Below, piece after piece: positions 14,825 through 22,614 of a stretch of DNA of 43,151 nt. Origin of the DNA: Anaerolineales bacterium (GTDB lineage Bacteria; Chloroflexota; Anaerolineae; Anaerolineales; UBA11858). The DNA lies in assembly GCA_021108255.1 (NCBI GenBank), contig JAIORG010000205.1, positions 1 to 43,151 on the forward strand, given 5' to 3'. Position numbers and translations under genes: made by a program. Below the pieces are notes generated by a model. That model made no database searches. It had not been told where the DNA came from and saw nothing but the letters and a program-made list of their open reading frames with translations. Numbering within the stretch: position 1 is the stretch's first letter; each line of letters begins with the position of its first letter.

Positions 14825-15649
14825 CTAGCTGTGCAGGATTGTGCCTGTAGTATCTCCACCAAGGATAGATTGAACCCTTCCCGGATCTTCACCTGAGAAA
14901 ATGACTGTTTCCAGGGCTGGAAGTTTCTCACTGAGCTGAAGCATTTTTTTCACTTTCGCTTCCATCCCGCCTGTAACATCGGGTGCTCCGGATTTTTGGA
15001 TTATTTTTTGGAGAGTGGGCAGGTTAGCTGGTGTGATTTCCTTAACCAGGGAAGTACAGTCCGGATAATCTTCCCACACCCCCGGATCCTTTCCAGCAAG
15101 CAGGATGCGCTCCGGTTTAAACTGAAGCGCTAAATGATAAAACAGGTCTTCAGTGGACAGGATAGTGCCCCCACGACCAGTATCAAAGACCACATCGCCA
15201 TATATAACAGGCAGCAGCCCCTTCCTTAAAGTGGACTGCAGAGGTTCGAGGTCCCAGGTAATAATTTTCCGTTCTTGGGTGATTACGCTAGCAGAGGGAG
15301 GAAACGCAAGTGCAGATATTCCTGCTTCTATTAATGAATCGAGCACGATTCTGTTTAATAAGGATGCATCGTACCTGACTTCAGCAAAACCCCGCCATTC
15401 CTCTGGAGTGTGTACGCCGTTGAAGGTTCCGTGTTTTTTTCCAGAAATATGTCCAAATGATCCTGAACCGTGTCCCAGAATAATTTGCAACCGGGGGTTA
15501 TTGTGAAGAGAATTGGCTATCTCCCTGACAATGCGATTGATCACATCCCGACGCGGGGAACGGGCGGTGAGTTTGTCGGTGATAAGTGATCCACCGAGTT
15601 TTAGAAAAACTAATTGATTTCCAGAGTGGTTTGGTTCGATATTCTCCAT
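14825..15649 (-). CDS. Isopentenyl phosphate kinase
   Basis: This amino-acid-kinase-fold enzyme phosphorylates isopentenyl phosphate to isopentenyl diphosphate, the last step of the alternative mevalonate route. The signature LKLGGSLITDK carries the catalytic lysines, HGSGSFGH includes the substrate-binding His typical of this family, and GTILSTEDLFYHLAL and TGGMEAKVKK form the nucleotide-binding half. Starting at the ATG at 15649 gives 274 residues, normal for the family. A longer frame from 15715 adds 22 non-conserved residues but runs through a good promoter whose start point falls on the 15649 ATG, so I prefer the shorter form. It lies 115 bases after mevalonate kinase. Confidence 0.93.
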   Translation of the reverse strand: MENIEPNHSGNQLVFLKLGGSLITDKLTARSPRRDVINRIVREIANSLHNNPRLQIILGHGSGSFGHISGKKHGTFNGVHTPEEWRGFAEVRYDASLLNRIVLDSLIEAGISALAFPPSASVITQERKIITWDLEPLQSTLRKGLLPVIYGDVVFDTGRGGTILSTEDLFYHLALQFKPERILLAGKDPGVWEDYPDCTSLVKEITPANLPTLQKIIQKSGAPDVTGGMEAKVKKMLQLSEKLPALETVIFSGEDPGRVQSILGGDTTGTILHS

Positions 15650-15655
15650 AAAGGT

Positions 15656-15684
15656 ATTGTAGTCAGGGGTTGAGGTAGGGTCAA
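15656..15684 (-). promoter_or_regulatory. Leaderless promoter of the isopentenyl phosphate kinase gene
   Basis: On the minus strand TTGACC (15684-15679), a 17-base spacer and TACAAT (15661-15656), followed by six bases and then the ATG at 15649. The expected transcription start coincides with the first codon, so the mRNA would have no leader; no Shine-Dalgarno sequence is seen. Confidence 0.7.
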
Positions 15685-15764
15685 GAGATGGAAACAGGGT
15701 TAGTTCAGTTGTCACCCTGTTATAAGTTGTTTGTCAGGATTGTTTCCCGGCGAAATTTTGATTA

Positions 15765-16721
15765 TTACCCTGGAATTTTGGTGGATGGGATAGTGGAGTT
15801 AAGTGTATAAGCTGCACCGGATTTGGTTAATGCCTCGGTGATTTGATCTGTTTCCTCATCCACCAGAGCAATGATATTTCCCCCCAGTCCTCCGCCGGAT
15901 AATTTTGCCCCCAATGCACCGGCTTGTCTTGCGGTTTCCACAAGTAAATCTAATTCAGGGGTGGAAACTCCCAGTTCCTGCAGCAGAATATGGTTTTCGT
16001 TCATCAGCGGACCAAGATCCGCTGGAGAGCCGGCATCTATCAGGTCTTTGGCCGTTTTTGAAATCTCGCCAATAGACTTAAATATCGAATCGTACCGATC
16101 AGGATCATTAATCCAATTTTTCCGAACTCGCTGAACCGCCTCCCGTGTATGTCCGGGAATCCCGCTCCCAGCGATCAGGATTGAAAAAGGTTCACCGATT
16201 GAGAGAAATTCAAACGGTTCGCCCCTTACATAATAGACGGGTTTTTGATGGGCAATGACTGTATTATCAATTCCAGAGGGAGTGCCATGGTGGATCTTTT
16301 CCACTTCAAAAGTGAGGTCAGAGACCTGTTCATCTATCAGTCTCTGACCTAAAAATGCAGAGAGTGCCCGGATTAAAGCCGCCGACACGGCTGCTCCCGA
16401 GCCCAACCCTGATGCAGTTGGAATGGTTGAAGAAATCTGAATTTTGCAGGCTGGAATTTCCTCCGGATTTTTATTCCCCACAACTGCCATAACAGCCGCC
16501 CGCAGAGGATGATCCGGATCCAACTCACTAACAGAGGAAGAGAGGGAGATGTCTGGAGCATCAATTTGAATTTCACCAGAGATTCCATCGATTACGGCCT
16601 TGACACTGGCCCTGGTCTGGATAGAAGAGACAGGGACGGCAATCGCAGGTTCGCCATAAACGACTGCGTGTTCGCCAAACAAGATAATTTTTCCGGGAGC
16701 AGTTGCAGTAAAAGCAGGCAT
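15765..16721 (-). CDS. mvk: Mevalonate kinase
   Basis: This 318-residue GHMP-family kinase phosphorylates mevalonate at the 5-hydroxyl. Motif 1 is PGKIILFGEHAVVYG (residues 9-23), motif 2 is PTASGLGSGAAVSAA, GTPSGIDNT supplies the catalytic Asp, and motif 3 is KLSGGGLGGN near the C terminus. All catalytic segments are intact. The ATG lies 3 bases after the stop of the prenyltransferase gene, with no visible ribosome binding site, so it is probably translated by coupling. Together with the isopentenyl phosphate kinase it implies an alternative mevalonate pathway; the decarboxylase is not in the window. Confidence 0.95.
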   Translation of the reverse strand: MPAFTATAPGKIILFGEHAVVYGEPAIAVPVSSIQTRASVKAVIDGISGEIQIDAPDISLSSSVSELDPDHPLRAAVMAVVGNKNPEEIPACKIQISSTIPTASGLGSGAAVSAALIRALSAFLGQRLIDEQVSDLTFEVEKIHHGTPSGIDNTVIAHQKPVYYVRGEPFEFLSIGEPFSILIAGSGIPGHTREAVQRVRKNWINDPDRYDSIFKSIGEISKTAKDLIDAGSPADLGPLMNENHILLQELGVSTPELDLLVETARQAGALGAKLSGGGLGGNIIALVDEETDQITEALTKSGAAYTLNSTIPSTKIPG

Positions 16722-16724
16722 TGA

Positions 16725-17591
16725 TTAATAAATGTAAAATATCATCAGGATGGTGAATGACCAGAGCAGGATCGCCCCTTGAAGTGGACGATCGGTGAGG
16801 GCAATGTCCTCCGGCGCCCCTCCTTTTCCAACCTGGATTAAATATAGATAGCGGAAGATCCCATAGAGGACAAAAGGAATGGTCAGCATCATGGAATGAT
16901 TTTCTGGTAGATTCGGCGCTGAAAAAGTATACAGGCTGTAGGCCATGATGGTGGTTCCGGAAACGATATTAATCAGCTGGTCCAGCAGCCCAATCGAGTA
17001 TCCATCAAGGGCAGGTCGCGACTCGTTGGAATTATCGATTTGTAATACCAGTTCAGCCCGCCGTTTCCCCAAACCGATAAATAAAGCAAATAAGGATGTT
17101 ACAACGTACAACCAGGGAGAAAAGCGTTTCACCTCAATTAAGGTAACACCAGCTGTCACCCGCAGGATATAAAAAGATGCCAGTACAAGCACATCGATCA
17201 AGGGGACATGTTTCAACCAGGAGGAATAAAACAAGTTCAGGGTTAAGTAGACGGCACAGATTCCAAAAAAAGCTGGTGAAAGTTTATATGCCAGTGGAAG
17301 TGAAACCAGAATTAATCCAATTCCAGCAGCCCAGGCGGCTGATATTGGAAGTTTGCCCGAGGCAATCGGGCGCTGCTTCTTTTTCGGGTGGTTTTGATCT
17401 GTTTCAAGATCTGCAATATCGTTAATGATATAAACAGCGCTGGCGATCAAACTAAACAGGATTGCTCCGGCCAGCGTGTGAAGAAAGGCGCTTTGGTCCA
17501 GCAGTTTCCGGTCAAAGACCAGGGCGGTAAAAATGAATAGGCTCTTGACCCACTGTTTCGGACGCATTGATTTAATCAAGGCTGCAATCAT
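16725..17591 (-). CDS. UbiA-family polyprenyl-phosphate phosphoribosyltransferase
   Basis: This 288-residue membrane enzyme has about eight to nine hydrophobic helices. The first Asp-rich motif reads NDIADLETDQNHPKKKQRP, and RPKQWVKSLFIF occurs at the N terminus; both are typical of decaprenyl-phosphate phosphoribosyltransferases (Rv3806c-like), which transfer phosphoribose from PRPP to a polyprenyl phosphate. A second Asp-rich segment (ALDGYSIGLLDQL) lies near residue 200. The ATG at 17591 is chosen because RPKQWVK begins about 10 residues later and a -10-like box lies 6 bases upstream; the open frame to 17663 would cross that box. Another UbiA-type prenyl transfer cannot be excluded, but the motif spelling favours this one. 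Confidence 0.85.
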   Translation of the reverse strand: MIAALIKSMRPKQWVKSLFIFTALVFDRKLLDQSAFLHTLAGAILFSLIASAVYIINDIADLETDQNHPKKKQRPIASGKLPISAAWAAGIGLILVSLPLAYKLSPAFFGICAVYLTLNLFYSSWLKHVPLIDVLVLASFYILRVTAGVTLIEVKRFSPWLYVVTSLFALFIGLGKRRAELVLQIDNSNESRPALDGYSIGLLDQLINIVSGTTIMAYSLYTFSAPNLPENHSMMLTIPFVLYGIFRYLYLIQVGKGGAPEDIALTDRPLQGAILLWSFTILMIFYIY

Positions 17592-17597
17592 AATGAA

Positions 17598-17603
17598 ATA
17601 ATA
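17598..17603 (-). promoter_or_regulatory. -10 box of the phosphoribosyltransferase-mevalonate kinase operon
   Basis: TATTAT on the minus strand, then six bases (TTCATT), then ATG. This would give a leaderless transcript. No good -35 is visible, so confidence is limited. Confidence 0.45.
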
Positions 17604-17665
17604 GCACGATTTAGAGGGGGGTGGTAGGGATTGTAAGTGTACCTCCCTCAAATCAGGGGGCATGT

Positions 17666-17671
17666 TAAAAT
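17666..17671 (+). promoter_or_regulatory. -10 box of tlyA
   Basis: TAAAAT, seven bases, then the ATG of tlyA at 17679. This again places the expected transcription start at the first codon. It is divergent from the minus-strand box at 17598-17603, leaving only about 60 bases for both promoters. Confidence 0.45.
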
Positions 17672-17678
17672 AGAAGGC

Positions 17679-18464
17679 ATGGCGAATAACAAGCGAATGG
17701 ATCAGATTCTGGTAGAAAGGGGACTGGTCAATAATCTAGAAGAAGCTAAACGCTTTATTATGGCTGGTAAAGTTCGTCACCTGGGGCAGGTGGTTATGAA
17801 AGCCTCGCAAAAAGTTAATGATGTGGACGAAATAACCCTTATCCAGAATCCAAAATACGTTTCCCGGGGCGGGGAGAAGCTGGGAGCAGCTTTTACCCAA
17901 TTTCCATTGACTGTCAGCGATCGGGTATGTGCTGATGTTGGAGCCTCTACAGGAGGTTTCACCGACTGCCTGCTGATCAATGGCGCTTCCAGGGTTTATT
18001 CGATTGATGTAGGCTATGGTATTTTGGATTGGCGGCTCCGGAATGATCCCCGGGTTGTAGTTATGGAACGGACCAATGCCCGATTCCTGGCATCTTTGCC
18101 TGAACCAGTGGAATTCATCACCGTGGATGTGTCGTTTATCTCGTTGAAAAAAATCCTCCCAGTGATCAGCAATTGGTTTCCGACTGGAGGAGGAGAAGTG
18201 GTGGTATTAATTAAACCTCAATTTGAGGCGACAAGGGAGGAAGCTGCCCGGGGAGCAGGCGTGATTCGTGATCCGGAAATCCACCAACGGATCTTAACCG
18301 AGATATTGAGCTCGGCTTGTGAAGGTGGCTATCAAGTCAATGGACTGATCCGATCTCCCCTTTTTGGGCCGGAAGGGAATACAGAATTCCTGGCCTGGTT
18401 GTCGTTTCCCAGTGAACAAAGTCCAAAGGAACCGATCCAAACCCATATATCACCCCTGTTTTAA
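17679..18464 (+). CDS. tlyA: TlyA-family rRNA 2'-O-methyltransferase (S4 + FtsJ-like)
   Basis: This 261-residue protein has an N-terminal S4 RNA-binding domain (about 1-60, RMDQILVERGL) and an FtsJ-like methyltransferase domain with the SAM-binding VCADVGASTGGFTDCLL and the catalytic-site segments YGILDWRLR and FEATREEAARGAGVI. TlyA proteins methylate 2'-hydroxyls of rRNA; in mycobacteria they act on both subunits. The ATG at 17679 begins the S4 domain; an upstream frame from 17637 adds 14 unrelated residues and crosses the -10 box. The name hemolysin sometimes attached to this family is historical. Confidence 0.92.
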   Translation: MANNKRMDQILVERGLVNNLEEAKRFIMAGKVRHLGQVVMKASQKVNDVDEITLIQNPKYVSRGGEKLGAAFTQFPLTVSDRVCADVGASTGGFTDCLLINGASRVYSIDVGYGILDWRLRNDPRVVVMERTNARFLASLPEPVEFITVDVSFISLKKILPVISNWFPTGGGEVVVLIKPQFEATREEAARGAGVIRDPEIHQRILTEILSSACEGGYQVNGLIRSPLFGPEGNTEFLAWLSFPSEQSPKEPIQTHISPLF

Positions 18465-18503
18465 TCATTCTGATCTAGTTTAACTTAAAGGAAAACGGCA
18501 ATA

Positions 18504-19736
18504 ATGCAAATGATTACCAGGGACCGCATGTTTTACAAGTTTTCATTATATGGATTTCTTAAAAACTTGCGGTTTTTTGATCCCTTCATCTTACTTATTT
18601 TCCGATCCTACGGATTATCATTTTTACAGATAGGTATTTTGTATTCCATCCGGGAAGTTGCCACCAATATTCTTGAGATTCCGACTGGCGTCATTGCTGA
18701 TTCATTTGGCAGAAGACGGTCCATGGTCGCGGCTTTTTTGTCTTACATTACCTCTTTTTTGATCTTTTATTTTCTAAAAGACTTCATTTTCCTGGCTCTG
18801 GCCATGGTGATGTTTGCATTCGGGGAGGCTTTTCGTTCGGGAACCCATAAAGCGTTAATATTTGAATATTTGAATATTCAAGGAATCAGTGATCTGAAAG
18901 TTGCCTATTACGGTTTAACCCGCAGCGCTTCCCAATTTGGATCAGCACTTAATGCCCTGATTGCCGCTGCTCTAATATTTTACACCGGCAGCTACCGGGT
19001 GATGTTCCTGGCTTCCACTGTTCCCTATCTGTTGGATCTGTTAAATGTAATGTCCTATCCGAAAAGCCTTGATGGAGAATTACATCGGGCAAAGAAAGGC
19101 GAGATCTGGAGTCAGGTAAAAACAACATCTCATGAATTTATCCGGATATTTTCAGACAGATCGGTTATGAAAGCAATATTAAACAGCGCTAGTTTTTCGG
19201 GCGTATTTAAATCCGCGAAGGATTATTTACAGCCGATACTGGCCGTGTTGGCCATTTCCGCTTCTGTTTTTACTGGCCTGGAAGATACCCAACGGGAGGC
19301 AGTTATCATCGGTTTGGTTTATTTCGGGATTTACTTTCTCACCAGTATAGCATCCCGGAGGGCTTATCAATTCAGCGAAAGATTTAGCAGTTTATCACAG
19401 GCTGTAAATTTCACTTATTTGCTCGGAGCAGGGATGTTGATTCTCGCTGGAGTGACAGCCAATCTGCAGATTATCACGCTGTCGGTAGTTTGTTTTCTCG
19501 GTTTATTTATGATTAACAACATTCGCCGCCCAATCAATGTCGGGATCATCAGTGATCAAATTTCATCCAAGGTTATGGCGTCAGGCCTATCAACAGAATC
19601 TCAGTTCACAACGATTTTCTCAGCCATCGTGGCCCCCCTGCTGGGGTTTCTGGTGGATAGTTTCGGTGTAGGGAACGGGATTACTCTGATAGGAACAGGA
19701 ATGATAGCTATATTTTTGCTGGTTCGAGTAAAGTAA
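18504..19736 (+). CDS. MFS transporter
   Basis: This 410-residue integral membrane protein has about twelve hydrophobic helices. The loop between helices 2 and 3 carries the MFS motif A as GVIADSFGRRRSM. The N-terminal region FKYS-like YKFSLYGFLKNLRFF and the helix containing EVATNILEIPTGV are seen in MFS proteins of Firmicutes and Chloroflexi with unknown substrates. It follows tlyA by 39 bases with AAAGGA in the gap, so it may be cotranscribed. The substrate is unknown. Confidence 0.88.
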   Translation: MQMITRDRMFYKFSLYGFLKNLRFFDPFILLIFRSYGLSFLQIGILYSIREVATNILEIPTGVIADSFGRRRSMVAAFLSYITSFLIFYFLKDFIFLALAMVMFAFGEAFRSGTHKALIFEYLNIQGISDLKVAYYGLTRSASQFGSALNALIAAALIFYTGSYRVMFLASTVPYLLDLLNVMSYPKSLDGELHRAKKGEIWSQVKTTSHEFIRIFSDRSVMKAILNSASFSGVFKSAKDYLQPILAVLAISASVFTGLEDTQREAVIIGLVYFGIYFLTSIASRRAYQFSERFSSLSQAVNFTYLLGAGMLILAGVTANLQIITLSVVCFLGLFMINNIRRPINVGIISDQISSKVMASGLSTESQFTTIFSAIVAPLLGFLVDSFGVGNGITLIGTGMIAIFLLVRVK

Positions 19737-19750
19737 GGCGAGACAATATA

Positions 19751-19767
19751 TTCAGGATTCCCCTGAA
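19751..19767. other. Short inverted repeat after the MFS gene
   Basis: TTCAGG-ATTCC-CCTGAA is a 6-bp perfect stem. There is no T-run, so it is at best a weak terminator; it sits just upstream of the predicted lepA promoter. Confidence 0.35.
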
Positions 19768-19770
19768 ATA

Positions 19771-19800
19771 TTTCCAAGGCTCTGATACATCGGGTATACT
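19771..19800 (+). promoter_or_regulatory. Promoter of lepA
   Basis: TTTCCA (19771-19776), an 18-base spacer and TATACT (19795-19800), followed after 11 bases by the ATG of lepA. The leader would be about 4-6 bases, too short for a Shine-Dalgarno site, and none is visible. Confidence 0.5.
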
Positions 19801-19811
19801 ATGCCCTGTTT

Positions 19812-21614
19812 ATGGATATAAATAGAATACGAAATTTTTCAATTATCGCTCATATAGATCACGGCAAATCTACTTTGGCTGACCGGCTGCTGCAGATTAC
19901 CGGTACGGTATCAGCACGGGATATGGCAGACCAGGTTTTGGATGATATGGATCTGGAGAGGGAGAAGGGAGTGACCATCAAAGCCTCTGCTGTTCAAATG
20001 AAATATACAAGCCTGGATGGTCATGAATATGAATTGAATTTGATTGATACCCCCGGGCATGTAGATTTCGGATATGAAGTCTCCCGGGCATTGGCAGCCT
20101 GTGAAGGGGCTCTGCTGGTTGTGGATGCTGCGCAGGGAATGGAAGCTCAAACTATAGCAAATATGTATGCTGCCCTGGAAGCAGATCTGGAAATTATACC
20201 AATCCTTAATAAAATTGACCTGCCGGCTGCCAGACCTGATGAGATTGCTCAAAATATTTGCGATTTGTTGGGAACTCCTCCTGATTCCATTCTCCGGATT
20301 TCTGCCAAAGATGGAGAAAACATTCAGCCTGTGCTTGAAAAAATCATTCAGGAGATCCCGCCTCCTGAAGCCCATCCGGGAAATCCGTTGAGGGCTTTGA
20401 TCTTTGATTCCCATTACAATTCATACCAAGGTGTTGTTGCATATATCCGGATATTTGATGGAATAATCAACAAGAAGGACAAGCTGCACCTGATGGCTGC
20501 CGGTAAAGATGTGGAACCATTTGAACTGGGAGTTTTCTCGCCGGCAATGACGCCAATGGAGATCCTCTATCCAGGAGAGGTAGGGTATATCGCAACTGGA
20601 TTAAAATCAGTTCATGATTGCCGGGTTGGCGACACCATTACCTATGCGGACCCCCCTGCTTTGCAGCCCCTGCCGGGGTATATCCAGGCAAAACCGATGG
20701 TTTTTGCCGGTTTCTTCCCGGTGATTAACGAGGAGTATGGGAATTTGCGGGATGCCCTGGAAAAATTGCAGCTGAATGATGCTGCCCTGGTTTTTGAACC
20801 AGAATCCTCCCCGGCCCTCAATTTGGGATTTCGGTGTGGTTTCCTGGGGATGTTCCACATGGAAATTATCCAGGAAAGACTGGAACGGGAATATAATCTG
20901 GATATCATCGCGACTGCCCCCTCTGTAAAATATCGCACTCTATTGAGGAGCGGGGAAGTAATTGAGATTGATTCACCAGCGGATTTACCTGATCGGAGCC
21001 TTGTTGAAGAAATCCAGGAACCCTGGATGGATTTGCAGGTATTTCTGCCCCTGGAGTATTATGGGTCGGTTATGGAATTGGTGACCACGAGAAGGGGAAC
21101 TTATCTTAGCCAGCATTACCCGTCCCCTTCGCGAGTGCAGCTTAATTTTCAGATTCCGCTCTCTGAATTGATTGTGGATTTTTTTGATTATTTAAAATCA
21201 GCCACCCGGGGATATGCTTCTATGGATTATTCCTTTGCCGGCTACCGAAAAGAGAATCTGGTTAAATTGGAGATTCTTGTCAATGGAGAGCCGGTGGATG
21301 GCATGGCATCTATAGTGCACCGGGATAAAGCTTACCGGAAGGGGAAGGTTCTCGTCAACAGATTAAAAGAAATCATTCCTCCCCACCATTTCGCTGTGCC
21401 GATTCAGGCTTCGGCAGGGGGAAAGATAATTTCCCGGACAGATGTGAAGGCCCTCCGCAAGGATGTCACTGCAAAACTTTATGGAGGAGATGTGACCAGG
21501 AAGAGAAAATTACTAGAGAATCAAAAAGCAGGCCGGAAAAGACTGAAAAGAGTAGGCAATGTTGACCTCCCCCAAGAAGCTTTTATGGCTGTTCTGAGAC
21601 TTGATGATGACTAA
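19812..21614 (+). CDS. lepA: Elongation factor 4 (LepA)
   Basis: This 600-residue translational GTPase is the normal length for EF4. The GTPase domain starts with NFSIIAHIDHGKSTLADRLL (P loop near residue 15), with EREKGVTIKA, DTPGHVDFGYEV and NKIDLPAA. EF-G-like domains II, III and V follow, and the LepA-specific C-terminal domain ends with KRLKRVGNVDLPQEAFMAVL. It acts on stalled ribosomes or in 30S initiation. It overlaps the next gene by 8-14 bases and so heads the envelope gene cluster, an unusual partner for it. Confidence 0.97.
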   Translation: MDINRIRNFSIIAHIDHGKSTLADRLLQITGTVSARDMADQVLDDMDLEREKGVTIKASAVQMKYTSLDGHEYELNLIDTPGHVDFGYEVSRALAACEGALLVVDAAQGMEAQTIANMYAALEADLEIIPILNKIDLPAARPDEIAQNICDLLGTPPDSILRISAKDGENIQPVLEKIIQEIPPPEAHPGNPLRALIFDSHYNSYQGVVAYIRIFDGIINKKDKLHLMAAGKDVEPFELGVFSPAMTPMEILYPGEVGYIATGLKSVHDCRVGDTITYADPPALQPLPGYIQAKPMVFAGFFPVINEEYGNLRDALEKLQLNDAALVFEPESSPALNLGFRCGFLGMFHMEIIQERLEREYNLDIIATAPSVKYRTLLRSGEVIEIDSPADLPDRSLVEEIQEPWMDLQVFLPLEYYGSVMELVTTRRGTYLSQHYPSPSRVQLNFQIPLSELIVDFFDYLKSATRGYASMDYSFAGYRKENLVKLEILVNGEPVDGMASIVHRDKAYRKGKVLVNRLKEIIPPHHFAVPIQASAGGKIISRTDVKALRKDVTAKLYGGDVTRKRKLLENQKAGRKRLKRVGNVDLPQEAFMAVLRLDDD

Positions 21615-22614
21615 AGTGAAGGTAAACAAAGTTCAACTCAGGCTGGTATTTGGGATCATGATCAGTATTGCAGCGCTTGCTGTCCTGATCTGGATTGTTG
21701 ATGGGAAACAAGTCCTTTCTGCCCTGAAACAGGTGAATTTGATCTGGATTGCGCCGGTTCTGGTTCTGTTATTTGTATCCCTCATGACCCGGGCAGCAGC
21801 CTGGAGGATAATATTGAAGAACAGGATTTCATTTGGGAAGTCCTTTCTGATTTTGAATGCAGGGTACTTTGTAAATACGATATTTCCTTTCAGGATAGGT
21901 GAGGTAGCAAGGGGTTTTATGTTAATCCCTTCAGGATTCACTTTCTGGGAGGCTTTTCCCACTATTCTCCTGGAACGAATGTTTGATATCGTTTTTGCCG
22001 TCTGCCTGTTTCTGACAGGGCTGACGTTTGTATTAAATTTCTCTCAGGGAATTGTGTATGCATCCGTTTTGGGGGGCCTGGTTCTGCTGGGATTTGGAAT
22101 TTTGTTTTTCCTGGTAAAGAATCAGGATCAGGTATTGGCATGGTTGGAGAGGATATCCCTTCCCTGGCCCCAGGTTCAAGACTGGTTGACTAAACAGCTG
22201 CGATCAATTCTTTCCGGACTGGTTGTCCTCAAAGATTTGGGGCAGTTCATGAAAGCTTTTTCTTTTATGTTTTTAAGCTGGGGGATCGCCATTTTGTATC
22301 AATATCTCCTGTTGAAAGCATTTATCCCGGATGCGCGGTTGATCTGGGCTGTGTTTGCGCTGGGATCCCTTGCGTTGGGGGTGTCCGTGCCCTCATCTCC
22401 TGGTAACATTGGTTTATACGAGGTAAGTATTACTCTGGCATTAACAGCCTTTGGCGTGGACCAATCAGCAGCCTTCACTTATGCGCTTACCAGCCATATC
22501 TTAAGTCTGGCAATGACAACCCTGTTAGGCTCCTTTGCTTTGGTACGGGAAGGATATGCTCTGCGGGACATCTGGCAGTTCAGTCAACAGCAGAGAAAGG
22601 AAGAAAACCTATGA
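21604..22614 (+). CDS. Flippase-like membrane protein (LPG synthase TM / UPF0104 family)
   Basis: This protein of about 336 residues has some eight transmembrane helices and the conserved features of the lysylphosphatidylglycerol-synthase transmembrane family: an arginine-rich RAAAWRIIL in the second helix region, LNAGYFVNTIFPFRIGEVAR, and VPSSPGNIGLYE toward the C terminus. Members lacking the catalytic domain are thought to move lipids or lipid-linked sugars across the membrane. The start lies inside the end of lepA; TTG 21601, ATG 21604 and ATG 21607 are all possible and I take 21604. It overlaps the next gene by 4 bases (ATGA). Confidence 0.87.
   Translation: MMTKVKVNKVQLRLVFGIMISIAALAVLIWIVDGKQVLSALKQVNLIWIAPVLVLLFVSLMTRAAAWRIILKNRISFGKSFLILNAGYFVNTIFPFRIGEVARGFMLIPSGFTFWEAFPTILLERMFDIVFAVCLFLTGLTFVLNFSQGIVYASVLGGLVLLGFGILFFLVKNQDQVLAWLERISLPWPQVQDWLTKQLRSILSGLVVLKDLGQFMKAFSFMFLSWGIAILYQYLLLKAFIPDARLIWAVFALGSLALGVSVPSSPGNIGLYEVSITLALTAFGVDQSAAFTYALTSHILSLAMTTLLGSFALVREGYALRDIWQFSQQQRKEENL

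Noticed and set aside
15650-15715. Longer N terminus of isopentenyl phosphate kinase
   Set aside because: The stretch contains a near-consensus promoter that starts at ATG 15649, and the family normally begins shortly before the LKLGGSL strand.
17592-17663. Longer N terminus of the UbiA-family protein
   Set aside because: The added 24 residues are not hydrophobic, are unlike the family, and cross the -10-like box.
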